From Pezicula radicicola (Eukaryota > Ascomycota > Leotiomycetes > Helotiales > Dermateaceae): 64,000 nucleotides of DNA. Shown in pieces: positions 46,101-59,888 of the stretch. Numbering within the stretch: position 1 is the stretch's first letter; the number at the start of each line of letters is the position of its first letter. Both the position numbers and the translations under genes were made by a program. Where the stretch lies: the NCBI GenBank assembly GCA_003008705.1, contig PDUO01000016.1, positions 373,975-437,974 on the forward strand. Reading direction: 5' to 3'. The notes beneath the pieces were generated by a model. It saw nothing but the letters and a program-made list of their open reading frames with translations. It searched no databases and was not told the DNA's origin.

Positions 46101-48874
46101 TAGTGATGGTGCATACGTCGCTATCCGTGGAGTTGTCTTTGATTTGGCCGCTTTTCAACCCAGGCATTATCCATCGATCATTCCATCTAAGACTATACTT
46201 AAGTATGCTGGCTTGGATGCTACGTCACTTTTCCCCATTCAGGTTTCGGCGTTATGTGGCGGTGTCAACGGAACGGTTGACTCCTCGATCTCACTCGACT
46301 ACACCCAGACCAATACCTCAGGCTCTGCAGATGTAATCAGCACTACGGATACCAATTACAAGTACCATGACTTCAGGTCTTGGACCAACGATAGTCGTCC
46401 TGATTGGTTTTTTGAGCAGATGATGTTCTTGAAGGGCGGCTACCAAAAGGGCCATGTTGGTTACACACCTCAGTACGTGAAGACTTTGGCCAAAAAGCAA
46501 AATTCTATCGGCATTCTCAATTCCAAGGTCTACGATATGACCACTTACAGTAAAGGAGGACGCCGTGTGGAGGTTAAGGATGGTGAAGATGTTCCTACCG
46601 ACGTTAATACTAACTTCATGAATTCTCTAGTCGTTGATCTTTTCACACTAAAGTCCGGCTCAGATGTCACTAAGTACTGGAACGTCCTCAACATTGACCC
46701 TGCCGAAAAACTTCGCATGGAAGTATGCCTGGATAACCTATTCTATGTGGGGAACGTTGACACCCGAAACTCCGTACGATGTCAGTTTGCTACGTATTTC
46801 GTCCTGGCTATCTCCATCCTTTTGTGCAGTGTCATCGGATTCAAATTTTTCGCAGCTCTTCAATTTGGCAGTAAAAATATCCCGGAGAATCTTGACAAGT
46901 TCGTTATTTGTCAGGTGCCAGCGTATACAGAAGACGAGGACTCTCTTCGACGTGCTATTGATTCCGCTGCTAGAATGAAATATGACGACAAACGTAAATT
47001 GCTAGTCATTATTTGTGATGGAATGATTATTGGACAAGGCAACGATAGGCCCACGCCACGGATTGTTCTCGATATTCTAGGTGTTGCCGAGACCGTTGAC
47101 CCCGAGCCTCTGAGCTTTGAGTCTCTAGGCGAAGGAATGAAACAACATAACATGGGTAAAGTGTATTCTGGGCTTTATGAGGTACAAGGTCATATTGTGC
47201 CATTTTTGGTTATCGTCAAGGTTGGCAAACCCTCTGAAGTGTCTAGGCCCGGTAACCGAGGAAAACGTGATTCTCAAATGGTCATGATGCGGTTCTTGAA
47301 CAGAGTTCACTACAATGCTCCCATGAGCCCTTTGGAACTCGAGATGTACCACCAGATCCGGAACATTATAGGAGTCAACCCAACATTCTACGAATTCATG
47401 TTGCAAATCGATGCAGACACGGTTATTGCTCCCGACTCCGCTTCTCGGTTTGTATCTGCTTTCTTAGACGATACAAGACTTATCGGTGCTTGTGGAGAGA
47501 CCGCTATCTCTAACGCCAAAGGTTCATTTGTTACCATGATTCAAGTCTACGAATACTACATCTCTCACAATCTCTCGAAAGCTTTCGAAAGTCTGTTTGG
47601 TAGTGTCACCTGTTTGCCAGGTTGTTTCACGATGTACCGCATCAGAGCAGCAGATTCCGGAAAACCCCTCTTTGTTAGTAAGGAGGTCGTCGAAAGTTAT
47701 GCCAATATTCGTGTAGATACTCTACATATGAAGAACCTTCTTCATCTAGGTGAAGATCGTTATCTGACGACGCTGCTCCTTAAGCACCACGCCAAGTACA
47801 AGACCAAGTACATCTTTGCCGCACATGCCTGGACTATTGCACCTGATACCTGGGGTGTTTTCTTGTCACAACGTCGTCGCTGGATCAACTCCACAGTCCA
47901 TAATCTCATCGAACTCATCCCATTAACGCAGCTTTGCGGTTTCTGTTGCTTCAGTATGCGCTTCATCGTCTTCGTAGATTTACTTTCGACCCTGGTTCAG
48001 CCCGTCACTGTTGTCTACATTGCCTATTTGATCGTCCTCGTTATCACAAAATCTTCAGTCATTCCGGTTACTGCAATTATCCTTCTTGCTGCTATCTACG
48101 GTCTCCAGGCCATCATCTTTATTCTCCGACGAAAGTGGGAGATGATCGGGTGGATGCTTCTCTATGTCGTTGCTATTCCAGTGTTTTCTTTTGGGCTTCC
48201 TCTGTACAGCTTCTGGCATATGGATGATTTCTCTTGGGGAAACACTCGTATTGTAACAGGAGAAAAGGGCCGGAAGATTGTCATCACCGACGAAGGCAAA
48301 TTCGATCCTGCGTCCATTCCAAAGAAGAGATGGGAGGAATACCAAGCAGAACTCTGGGAAGCCCAAACACGAGACGACCGATCCGAAGTCTCTGGATACT
48401 CTTACGGCACCAAGTACAAACCTGCGGGTTCCGAGTACAACTATCCTCCTTCACGCCCAATGTCACAAATGGGTGGTGTACAAGGTAACAACTACCCTTA
48501 CGACGTAAAGAACGCCCAGATGTATGGCTCTCGTATGTCACTTGCGCCATCGGATCATCCAGGCAATCGCGCCAGTCAATTCGGCGGCAGCCAGTTCTTT
48601 GGCCAGCAAGATCAAGCACTTGAGCTTGTGGATATGGCTGGCATGCCTAGTGACGACGCAATTTTAGCAGAGATCAGAGAGATTCTCAAGACGGCCGACC
48701 TAATGGCTGTTACAAAGAAGAGCATCAAGGTGGAGCTCGAGCGTAGATTCGGTCTCAACCTAGACTCCAGGAGAGCATATATTAATTCTGGCAAGTTACA
48801 CTCCTCCCATCTCCATAGACAAATTTACTAATAAAACAACAGCCACTGAAGCTCTGCTTTCTGGCAACCTCTGA
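43129..48874 (+). CDS. chsV: Class V chitin synthase with myosin motor domain (CsmA-like)
   Basis: This polar-growth chitin synthase fuses an N-terminal myosin-like motor to the catalytic domain. Exons are 43129-43424, 43482-48790 and 48843-48874, giving 1,878 residues. Intron 1 (GTAAGT...ACTAATC...CCAG) ends just before the P-loop GESGSGKTT (residues 100-108). Intron 2 is of GC-AG type (GCAAGT at 48791, TACTAATAA, CAACAG). It restores the expected end [13 protein letters not shown]; reading through would end HRQIY at 48831. The motor is about residues 1-780, followed by a cytochrome-b5-like segment ([14 protein letters not shown]). The catalytic domain contains [21 protein letters not shown] near 1523 and QRRRWINST near 1562. 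A DEK-C domain (about 1823-1868) closes the protein. Confidence 0.95.
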
Positions 48875-50433
48875 GTTACCCCAAAAGATTCACTATCATG
48901 TGCAGTATGGGATGTGTATATTTTGGTAGCATGTACGGAGTTCCTTGATGACTTCCCTATAGTCAAAAGATTGATGGGCTGTCGATTCAATCATTTCTGT
49001 TGTTTAAGCGGCGTTCATGAGGACGGAAAGGAGGGGGGGACCATGTGTTGAGCATTTCAAGAACTGGAGGGTTGGGCAAGATAAGATGTATAGCAATTAA
49101 ATAATAGTGCCTTTCAATCAACACTCGAGAGTTCTATCCGAGTGATGTCAACGGAATGCCTGGGTTAGGAGACTTGGGTTGCATAAATGACCTAAATAAA
49201 ACCCGCTCTTTCAATTATCTGATTGGTATGAGTAATTCAAGCCGAGCTCTGCACCTGACCGACCAAAGAAAATGCTAGCTGGGCGAGGAGAAGATATGAA
49301 GAAGACGAAGAGGAAGGGAATAAGCAAGTCTTACCACTACCATAAATCACCTCTCAAGACTATGCTCACTCCTCTTACTTAATGATACCTACCTCCCGTC
49401 TAGAAATCTCAACATCCATCCTATCCATCCCGTCCATCTCTCAACACCTAGCCAGACTTGTACATTTCTTATAATAAATACACACAGGTTAAACTAACCA
49501 CATCCTGATAGAATATTTTTCCTTACTTCAAGCTTCGTCTATTTCTGCTTCATCTATTTCTATACATTGTTACCTAAGTTCCTACCATGCTACTAATCTT
49601 AGTTACCCCCAGGTAGTTAAGTAGCTAGCAAATTGTACAAGAGTAGTAAATTGATCTCCTAGGCTCACACTTCGATTAGTTTAGTAGCGGCAGTATATAT
49701 AACATAATAATCTACAATACATCATTAAATGAAGTTGACCCTCTTTGTGTATCTTATATTATAAGGATGACGGTATAATTTATGAGAATAAGTAGGTAAC
49801 AAGTAGATACAGTAGATACTTTACCTATTTACGGTAAAATCAACAAATTTATTCTCAGACGCTCAAATCAAATTATACCCAACTATAACCCAATTCAAAC
49901 TTAATGATAAAACAAAGCCAATAACTCAGTCACTTATTCTTTCTACCTCAAATCACACCCTAAATCGCAACCCAAATAGCAGGTTCGAAGAAATATTAAA
50001 TGCACTCATGATTTTAAACGTCTACCTAACACAAAATTAGGCTGGTTATCTCACCATGATTTAATTTAGACGTCTGCTTTAGCTTAAGCGTCTTACCTTT
50101 TCATTTGTATAGGTGGGCAACTCTACTATAAGGAGTAGAGAGCAAGGGGTACATATTTAGTAATGCTTGATTTTGCTAAAGGGCTTTGTTTTCGCCGACT
50201 GTCACCCCAACCCCGTCTTCTCCCTTGGCGAAAACTGTACTTCCAAGGTAAGGTAAGGCAAGTTAAGGTAAGATACGTATTTACGAATTAAGAGCCTGAA
50301 AGCAAATCCAACATATGCTTCCAGTTTGTAAAGAAAGCTTTTCAAGATTTTAAACCCCCAGTTTGACCCGGTATGAACGCCGTGATTTCTAACCAAAGCA
50401 TGCATATGCAAAATAACCACCCAGTCTCGGTCA
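48875..50433. other. Convergent intergenic region, AT-rich
   Basis: About 1.56 kb lies between the 3' ends of the class V chitin synthase and MET5. It is AT-rich, without long frames. A small pentamer repeat of AAGGT/AGGTA type occurs at 50245-50272. Confidence 0.5.
50245..50272. repeat. Pentamer microsatellite (AAGGT-type)
   Basis: About five imperfect copies of the 5-bp unit are present: AAGGTAAGGTAAGGCAAGTT followed by AAGGTAAG. Confidence 0.6.
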
Positions 50434-53400
50434 TCATTCTTCGTCAGATTCTTCTTCCGCAACCTATAATTATGTTAGTGATCTGCGCAAATAGTACTCT
50501 GGGATGATTTCTGCTTACATCGTCGTGGAAAGTCTTGCCCTCTGTGGTCTCCTTGATCATGCCAATGCGGATACAGAAGTCTCCAAAATGCTCTCCCTTC
50601 TCCCGCTCCTGGGAATATCTCTTCAGCAGAGGTCGCATAATCTCCAAGATCTCCTCTTCTTTGATGCTGCTTCTGTAAAGCTTGTTCAGGCGCTGTCCGT
50701 GGTATCCACCACCAAGGTACATGTTGTAAGCGCCATAAGCTTTGCCCACAAATGCAACTTCTGCCAACCAAGGACGAGCGCAACCGTTGGGGCATCCGGT
50801 CATACGCATGACAATACTCTCTTGCTTGAGGCCATTCTCCTCGAGGCAGTCCTCTAGCTTAGTGATAAGAACGGGTAGGTATCGCTCAGATTCAGCCATG
50901 GCAAGACCACAGGTTGGGAAGGCGACACATGCGGACGAGGAAAGACGCAGGCCAGAGAATTGGACGTTGTCAAGCTTATACTTTGCCATCATTTCTTTGA
51001 TCGTTGGAAGATCGTCGTTTGAAACATTGCTAACAATCAAGTGCTGATTTCCGGTCAACCGGAATTCGCCCTTGAGTACCTTTGCGATCTCACGAAGACC
51101 AGTCTTCATTGGGAAGTCCGCAGTGTCTTCGATTCGACCGTTCTCAATAAAGAAGGTGAAATGATTAAGTCCCTTTTCATCCTTTTGCCAACCGAAAGTA
51201 TCGATGTTGCTTTGGAATTTGAAAGGCTTAGGCTTGTCGAATTTCTGACCCCAAAGTTCCTCAACTTTGCCGCGGAAGACATCGACCCCCATATCATCGA
51301 TGGTATACTTTAGACGAGCGTGCTTGCGGTTCTTACGGTCACCGTGATCGCGTTGCACAAGCATAACCTTTTCACAAGCGAGGTGAACTTGCTCCTTGGT
51401 TACAAATCCGAGCATGCTTCCAGTTCGGGGGTACGTCTTCTTGTTATTGTGTGTGACACCCATACCACCACCTGCGAGAAGGTTGAAGCCTGTCAACTTG
51501 TTCTTCTTGTCTTTGATAGCAATAAGACCAATATCATGGGCATAGACATCAGTATCATTGTTAGGAGGGATGGCGATGGTGATCTTGAACTTTCTAGGGA
51601 GGTAGGTTGGACCATAGAGAGGTTCAAAGTCCTGAACAGCATCTCCGGCAATCTGTGTCTTCTTGTCATTTTCATCCTTTAGCCAAATCTCGTGGTAGGC
51701 AGTAGTTGAGGGTAGCAAATGATCAGAAATCTTTTGTGAGCAGGCCAACACATCTCGGTGGAATGCTGATTTGGTTGGAAGACTGCTGCACATGACATTT
51801 CTGTTGACATCACCACAAGCCGCAATTGTCGTCATGAGAGCCTTGTTGATACCGCGCATAGCAGCCTTGAGTTTGCCCTTCACAACGCCATGGAACTGGA
51901 AAGTTTGACGGGTAGTCAGCTTCATAGTTTCGTTTCCGAAGTCGTTGCTGATATCATCCATCTGTATCCATTGCAGAGGAGTTGCAACACCTCCAGGAAG
52001 TCTGCACCGAATCATGAAAGAGTAAGCAGGCTCGAGGCCTTGTGCCTTTCTCTCATCTCGGAGATCACGGTCGTCCTGCATGTATGTACCGTGGAACTTT
52101 GTCAACTGTTGATCAGCTGCAGAAATGGCACCGGTGGTTGGATCTCGAAGACCTTCTTCGATTGTTCCACGGAGGAAGTTCGAGGCCAGTTTGATATCTT
52201 CGTTCGTAATTGCTGTTGAATGTGTTAGTAGTTGATACAATGTTTTAATGATAACTCCAAGAAATCCGGTAGTCTGGTGATTAGCTGGAGCTCTCGGAGG
52301 AGCTCAGCTGGGCCTTCTCAGCATTCCTGAGATGCTTAGGGGTAGCGAGGTGTCTTGTCCATTTGGTGATTAGATTGGTACCGTATCCGCAAAGATCACA
52401 GTCGCGGTGCTCTCCCTTCTAGCCTGCTGCGAAGGCTTCGTCAACGTGTTAAGGCGAATTGTGACACAGAGACAACGTGAAGGTACAACCTGCCAGACAT
52501 TAGTACCTTAGATAGTATATATCCTTGGAAAGCATACCTAGAGACAAATAGACTGACAACTCAAGGTATATACCGAGGACCTCGAAGAACAACAGAGCTG
52601 GGATTGTAGACGATTGGCGTATATCGTAGAGACCGGGGGCGAAGATAAAAGAGGTCCAGGATAGTAGCTCCTTCTGAAGCTCTTGGGAGGGAAGGTAGGG
52701 TGCAAGGGCTGCACTTGCCCATAACAAAATGGTGCCCGCACCCTTAAACCTTTAAAAAAAATAGAAGCTACTTACGCGGTGGTTCTTCTGGAAGGCCTTC
52801 AACCTTATCAACACCCAGTGCTTGCCAGATGAGAGGTTCCCAAGCCTGGTAGCCAGTTTGATATCCATCTGGATCTTGATCATCACCAAGACCGATTGGT
52901 GCAAGAGGCTTTGCACCCAGGTTTGCCATAACTCGGTCCAAGTCCTTTCCAGGCTTATTGTAGTAATGCCTGTCTTCTTTACGAGGCCAGTAATGACTGT
53001 CACCAAGAGCGAACACGGAGTAGTTGACAGTAGCAAGATCGAGATCTGTGTTATCTTTGATAGCCTCCCAGAAAGCACGACCATTTTGAGGGAACTCGCC
53101 CTGACCTGCAGTGCAAGTAAGAACAACAATGTTCTGCTCAGTTGGCAGATCCTCGAGCGGATAATCCTCCATAGCCATTACAATAGTCTTTAGACCACGA
53201 GCTTTGCCTCGAGTGCCCAAGCGTTTAGCGAGAGACTCAGCGTTACCGTTATCAGATCCGAAGAGGATAGTCAACGGGGCACCAGCAAGACCATCCAGAA
53301 GCTGATTGTAAGCATCCTTGGCTTTTCGCTTTTGTAGCTCTCGGACTTCGGAGCCATAATCTTGAGAGAGGTTGGAGGAGAATTCGGGGTGTCTCTTCAT

Positions 53401-55884
53401 GAGTTGAGTGAGGTGGTTATCACGGGCCAAAAAGTCCTTGAGCTCATTTTTAATACGCTCAGAGTCTAAGGAGAAGTTAGGCTCTCCTTTCTCTTCGTTC
53501 TCGGGGTTCCATCTGTACAGAGGCCAGTATCCTAGATCAACAGCCTTCTTTGTCTCCTGGAGAACAGTCAATGGAGAGTCGTTCTCTTTGAAGTATGGCA
53601 AGTATGCTACGACAACTGAAGGTCCGTTGAATTGATCAGCTTCAATCATTGCCTGTAAAACTTGTGTATAAGAGCTATAAACAGCCACCGATGCAACATA
53701 AGCATTGCCAAAGTTCATGGCGTACAGACCGATATCCTTCTTTCTTCGTGCAGCGTCGTTGGCGGCTCTTTCGGAATATGGCGTGGAGTCAATGATGAGC
53801 ATGTTGACATTCTCGCCAGATGCAATCACATGGTGAACACCAGAGTTTCCCAGATCATAGGCCCATGCGTCAGAGCCCACAAGCCAAGGTGATTCCTTAC
53901 GGAACAAGGCCTTATTGGTGAGCAAAGTGGTTGACAATGCGGAGCCATCGGTTGCGAGACGAGAGATGATTTCTTCGGCAAGTTGACTAGTCTTCTCGTT
54001 ACTTGCATTTTGTGCCCACTCTGAAAGCCACTTCTTTGGAGCTTCAGTAATGAACTCCTTAGAATTTGACGCTAACTGAACTTCACGGATGAATCTTTGG
54101 CGGTGTTCCTTGCGAGCAAGGAGAGATCCAAAACCAAACTCGGGGTTTGAGGCAACTGTAGCAGAGACTCCAGCGTTCTGTGATCCAAGAGCATTTGCAA
54201 GGTATAATCTTTGACCAAAAACTTGATCCAAAATTTTCATGTATGCGGATTCCACCTTTGGCTGCGTGAGATCATAATCCTCCAACTCTTCAGGTCCATC
54301 AGTTCTTCCAATTTCTAGGTTTTGAATTGGTTTATCTGATTTCAAGTTCTGGAATATTCCCTTGAGAGCCTGCAGGATTGACTCAGGAGCAACATAACCG
54401 AGTTGATAACCAACAATGGTATCAATACCTCCCCCTGGTCCTGACTTCAGCGTCGTGAGTAAGTCCAGTAGTATCGGTCCCCATTTTGTAGTCTTTCTCC
54501 GAACTTGCTCTAAAACAGCCACCTTTTTCACTGACTTTGGAATAACCTCAATAAGTTTTGTTCCTAGCCAAGGGCGGTACAGACGTGCTGTTATGATACC
54601 AGCCTTATATAAACCGGCATCGGTCTGGATAGAAATATCAAGTATCTGGCTAAATGCTGCAGCATCAGCGCCGAAGATGAAGACAGCGAATTGGGCGCTA
54701 GAAGGCCCGGAGTATTGGAAGGGAGTATATTGTCTGCCAGTTCTCTGCTTAAGTTGCGCCCAGATTTGACAGACAAAGTTGTAAATATCGTCTGAGGTGA
54801 CAGTTCGTAAAGTGGCATTATCGACTGTTGTCGCCGAGTAAACACTGGTCTTGGTATCCACGCTACTTTCCCGGCCAGATGAACCGACAGACGAAGCCTT
54901 GGATGGAACTCCGTTGCTGACTGGATCTGTCGACTGAATCGACATAGTCTCGACACCTTCCATGGCGCCATTAATTGTAGCCGTAGCCGTTTCGGCAATT
55001 GTTGCAGTTCTTCCATCATCTGCATAAATTGTTGAACCGCCAATTCTGCCCTTTTGAAACTCCCTAATTGCATCCAAGTTGAGAATATCCTTCACGATCT
55101 TGGAGTCCTCAAAGGCGATACTTGGGTCATCCAATGAGGTTCCGGTTGCAAAGAAATGGATGACGCCCTTGCCTGACTTGACTGCCAATGCGTGAGCAGT
55201 CAGACCAATGTCTTGTGCCTCCTGTAATGTCTCGGATTGAAGGAACGTGAACCCGCAATTTCTGATAGATGTTATAGTAGAGTAGTCAGGATAAGTGGTA
55301 GGATGTAAAGAGACATGGATGACGACGGGGAAGTTCGCAAGTCGGTAAAGGTGAGGAATGGAGGAGACAAGGATTGAGGAAGGTGTGGTGACAGTGACTA
55401 GTCGACCGTTGCGGATGGGAGCGAAGACAGACAGCAGCGGGTCTGCATTGTGCCTCACAGTTTGTATCTATGATTAGATATGTTAGAAACCATAAATAAA
55501 AAATATGTCTAGCCAAATGCTCAATTTCCATACCTCTGGCACGCCACCCGCAATTATGCCCTTGTCCCCGCGCGCAGCATATCTGTGCAGATGCGAAGAG
55601 AAATCAGACTCAGTTGACAGCGCAGCTTGCACAGAAACAATTACATCGCTGGCAGAGTATGCGATTCGAGCCACTATTCATAGATAAAGAAGTCAGCCAA
55701 CGGGTACCGACATGGCGGGGTGTGCCCACTACAGCCAGGACCACTGCAGCTGGGGTCGAGACATTGACATACCAGCTTCCTCTGGCGTTCGAATCTGTAC
55801 TGAAGGTGCCGACATGTCTACACGAGTTGGCTCTGTCTTTTTGGGAGGTAGAGAAACCTCTTGACGATTAAAGAGGAAGCTCAT
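50434..55884 (-). CDS. MET5: Sulfite reductase (NADPH) hemoprotein beta subunit
   Basis: This siroheme/[4Fe-4S] enzyme reduces sulfite to sulfide in sulfate assimilation, with a flavoprotein partner (Met10) not in this window. Five exons, 55884-55773, 55673-55534, 55467-52776, 52212-50519 and 50463-50434, give 1,555 residues. The N-terminal part resembles pyruvate:ferredoxin oxidoreductase domains (residues about 50-720). A flavodoxin domain follows (LTILFGSDNGNAESLAKRL; LTCTAGQGEFP; FALGDSHYW). After EEPPPITNEDIK comes the sulfite reductase module. Cluster cysteines are in SACVAFPTCGLA (C-x5-C) and TGCPNGCARPW (C-x3-C), all present. The C-terminal exon adds VAEEESDEE. Intron 3, between flavodoxin and siroheme modules, is 563 nt, roughly ten times the usual size here. 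An alternative in-frame start is at 55815. Confidence 0.95.
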
Positions 55885-56724
55885 CTTTTTTTCTTAAGGA
55901 TGGGTCAACTGTCGCCGTCTCGGAGAGCTTCAAAAGGCTACCGGCAGTCTCGCTAGGATGTTGTCGAATTAGACCAATCCTATTAATCCGCAAAGATTTT
56001 CTGCACCGGGAATTGTGTGAAATTCGGGCAGTGGTTATATCAGCCTTGAGGGGAATCAGATGAAGCTGACCAATCTTGACTTGGTTAGCCTCGCAGAGGC
56101 TGAAGAAAGAGTGGGAGGGTGGAGATGTCTACTCTTTATTGACACGGCGCCGTCAACGTAGACGAGCACGCAATCGCAGTTCTCAAAGCCCGAACAATAA
56201 TCATGTAGTCAGGTGCGGCAAAGGGCATAAATCGTAAGGTCATTATCAACACAATGGCAATGGAGGCAAGGAGGAAAATTGTGGAAGTAGTCCAAGAGCG
56301 TTCGGTGTTCGAACCTTTGCACTTAGGTAAACACCCCCAGCGGCCAATGGCTTTGTATAAACGGGCATTGAAATGTGTCAAAATAATGATCTCATCAACG
56401 TCATCATTCACACAAGAAGGTTCACCCATTGTTTTCATTATACTACACAGAACGGGGGGCTCCGACGCCGGATGTCATTAGTGCTTTCGTGATCCTATCT
56501 TATAAATCATCATTAACCCAGGGCATTTACACCCAACCTCTTGAGTACCCAAAAATCTACAGAAAATGCTCGACTCCCAACAAAGCAGATGGTGCCCACC
56601 AGCAACCTGGAACTCCTTCAGTGCCTCCCTAGTCTTCACAGGTCACAACCGTAACGCTTGCATATGCATTCGTTCACCAACGTGAAACCATTGTCATCTC
56701 ACATCTTTCTAGTCCATCACAGTT
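55885..56724. promoter_or_regulatory. MET5 upstream region and KEI1 3' flank
   Basis: These 840 bases should include the MET5 promoter. ACGGCGCCGT at 56144-56153 is a palindrome that matches eight of ten positions of the Neurospora CYS3 site ATGRYRYCAT, 260 bases upstream of the MET5 start. No gene is supported here. Confidence 0.3.
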
Positions 56725-57802
56725 TTACACCTTTTGTAGATGCTTGGAGGGCAATGGTGGCCCCGTCCCCGATCTAGCACGTCTCTCCCGCTCTAATGTT
56801 CCTGGTGGACCACTCATCTTCGTGGTCTTGAATCTGCCATCCAAGCCCTTAGCCCAGGTATCGTCGGCCTGGCCTCCAAGCCAATAGCTCTCTCCAAATT
56901 TTACCATGGATCTCCCAAGCCTACCTTGCCAGCCACGGCCAGCAGAAGAGTCTGCTGCAAAAGGGTTCTCTGCTGGAGCATCAACGGCTCCATCAGTATG
57001 CAAGTGTAGTTTGGCCGAAGATGCGTTGTTATACATGTGTTGTCGTAAGACTTGGCGAGCGTATGCCATAATCACGAGAATGAAGTACACTCTGATAAGA
57101 GTCATTACAGCAATAAGCATAATGCTTGGAATACTCTCTTCCAACCCAACACCATGTCCCAAACTTGCTCCAGCTCCAGTCGCTGCAGCACGAGCAGCTG
57201 CATATGCAACAGCATCTTGCCCCTGTGTGACCCCCGAAGCTGGAGCGGCTATCACGTCCACTTTGCTGACATTATATTTAGGCGACGTGAATCCGGCAGT
57301 ATCTTCGATCATTGCGCTACCAGGCGAATTGGGAATGTCACTGGAACCATTGTGGTTTGCGCTGATCTTCAGGAACCAAGTCACAGCGAAAGCTGAGGTG
57401 TATGCAGTGTTGATAACTGTGTCAAAAATATAGAACCATGCTAGCGCCAAGCATTCAAAGGGACTTTGCTTGCGGATATGCCCCATAAGAGTTGCACTGA
57501 GGACGAGGGCTGCGACGGAATATATGTACATTGAGAGTTGTAGGGGTGATAGGGTGACGCCGGTGAAGATGGCGAGGAGGCCGTAGAATCCAGTGAATTT
57601 ATTAAAGATCATTGAGAGCAATATCATTTCCGTGCCAGTCCGTAATGACATGAGGTAAAGGAAAGTCTGCAAGCTATGTTAGCATATCGCATCACAAATA
57701 AGAACTTTCTTCGCAGCGCGGCTTGATCGGGGGGCGCAGGTCAGAATGGTTGCATCTTACTCTGGGACGAGGAAGCCGTATCCATCTTGGAATGAGAGCC
57801 AT
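56725..57802 (-). CDS. KEI1: Inositolphosphorylceramide synthase subunit Kei1
   Basis: This is the regulatory/targeting partner of the IPC synthase Aur1 in the Golgi, needed for complex sphingolipid synthesis. The start at 57802 gives a short first exon (57802-57761, MALIPRWIRLPRPR), joined over GTAAGA...TGCTAACA...GCAG to exon 2 (57666-56725). The product is 327 residues. Four hydrophobic segments are visible: LILLSMIFNK, LLAIFTGVTLSPLQLSMYIY, WFYIFDTVINTAYTSAFAVT and SIMLIAVMTLIRVYFILVIM. Between the last two lies a luminal-type loop with Asn-glycosylation sequons (NGS, NVS). The cytosolic tail is Pro/Arg-rich. TFLYLMSLRTGTEM is the recognisable family signature. It is in tandem with YPT6 on the same strand. 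Confidence 0.9.
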
Positions 57803-58408
57803 CTGGAATTATCACTGCGACTGCTCTGTCGAAGTGTTGTGGGAGATGTGGATTTGGAGGGACAGATGGACGTTTGTTGAAGCACGACTTCGCGGCTCTC
57901 TCGGACAAGAGTCGTCTCGTTCTCTCGTCATCCAGAAAGCTTGGCACCTCGAGACTAATAATAATCAATTTTCCGTATTTCGTACCCGTACAAAATAGTA
58001 AACGAAATAACCTCCAAAAGGAAAATCTAATGCACATCATTTTGAGAGCAAAGGGGGCCGTGACAGAATTCATCCGGCTCACACGCTATCAGCTTTTGAA
58101 TTTTCGTCATTGCTGGTGTGGGTGATGGATGTATGGGAAAGGTACTCTCAGACTCAGCTTGCGAAAAATAAGTTTCACAACTCTTGCAGCAGTATTGTAG
58201 TTTTGCGAGAACGGGTATCAGGAGAAAATCTATTCGTCACATATCAATTAGTATATTACAGTGCACGCACGCTTGGGCTTGTATGTCCCAGATATCATAC
58301 AAGACTCCCAGTCCGTTATTTCGCTATGCAATCCGGTATCCTTGAACGCTCTACACAAAACCCAGACCAAAACATTAAAAACCATCTCCTCCAAACCCAA
58401 CCAGCCCC
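57803..58408. other. Spacer between KEI1 and YPT6
   Basis: About 600 bases include the YPT6 3' flank and the KEI1 promoter. No gene was found. Confidence 0.5.
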
Positions 58409-59301
<893 letters not shown>

Positions 59302-59888
59302 CTTGTCTATGGGATTGCAATAGGATTGATTTGGGATTGTAGAAAAGAGCTTGTATTGAAAGACTTGTAGAGGGCTTTTTTCTGGAAATATGTACAATGA
59401 ATGCGCGACGTGGGTTGGGATAAAACCCCGGTATTGATTCCAATAAAGGGGCCTTCAATGCTGTCAAAAGGCGGCCACGGCCCCAGAAATAAATGGCGCT
59501 ACTCTCGCGCTCACCGCCTTGTTAGGTATACGTACTAAACTGCGGTATCTATTGCAAGTCAAGGTGAGAATTACTCAAGTAAGTTACCAAGCTTATTTCT
59601 AGATAGGGATAGGGATAGAGATAAGAAATAGGTAGGTAGACATGTGGACCTTTGCAGAATTCGTCGCATCTTTTCACATAACTAGATTTGTTGAAAGAAT
59701 AGGTAGGCAAAACTCACATGACATTGAAATACCCCAAGCACCCTTCGGCGCCCCGAAAGAAAAGCGCTACTGGAGAAAGCCTTGATCCGAGCCGTGAAAT
59801 CCCTGCAAATCTAAAGAAGTTTTTGATAACGATATCGATCAAAATTCCTACCAAGATGCTTACAACACCACGTAGCTAACTGCCCGTC
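59302..59888. promoter_or_regulatory. Divergent intergenic region YPT6 / NOP53
   Basis: These 587 bases hold both promoters. A copy of the dispersed short repeat (TTACTCAAGTAAGTTACC, 59571-59588) lies in it. Confidence 0.45.
59571..59588. repeat. Single copy of short dispersed repeat
   Basis: TTACTCAAGTAAGTTACC is nearly an inverted repeat of itself and matches the core found at 29016-29055 and 15889-15907. Confidence 0.45.

Noticed and set aside
35988..48874. Secondary-metabolite or operon-like cluster around the chitin synthases
   Set aside because: Neighbouring genes are unrelated housekeeping functions; only the divergent chitin synthase pair is a meaningful unit.
52500..52741. 75- and 67-codon minus-strand frames within the long MET5 intron
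   Set aside because: They could suggest an extra exon, but family members go directly from the flavodoxin domain to EPPPLTNEDIK, and the flanking splice sites join perfectly without them.
56725..57672. Start of KEI1 at a TTG codon near 57672
   Set aside because: A spliced upstream ATG at 57802 gives the family-typical RLPRPR-TFLYLMSLRTG; a TTG start is not needed.
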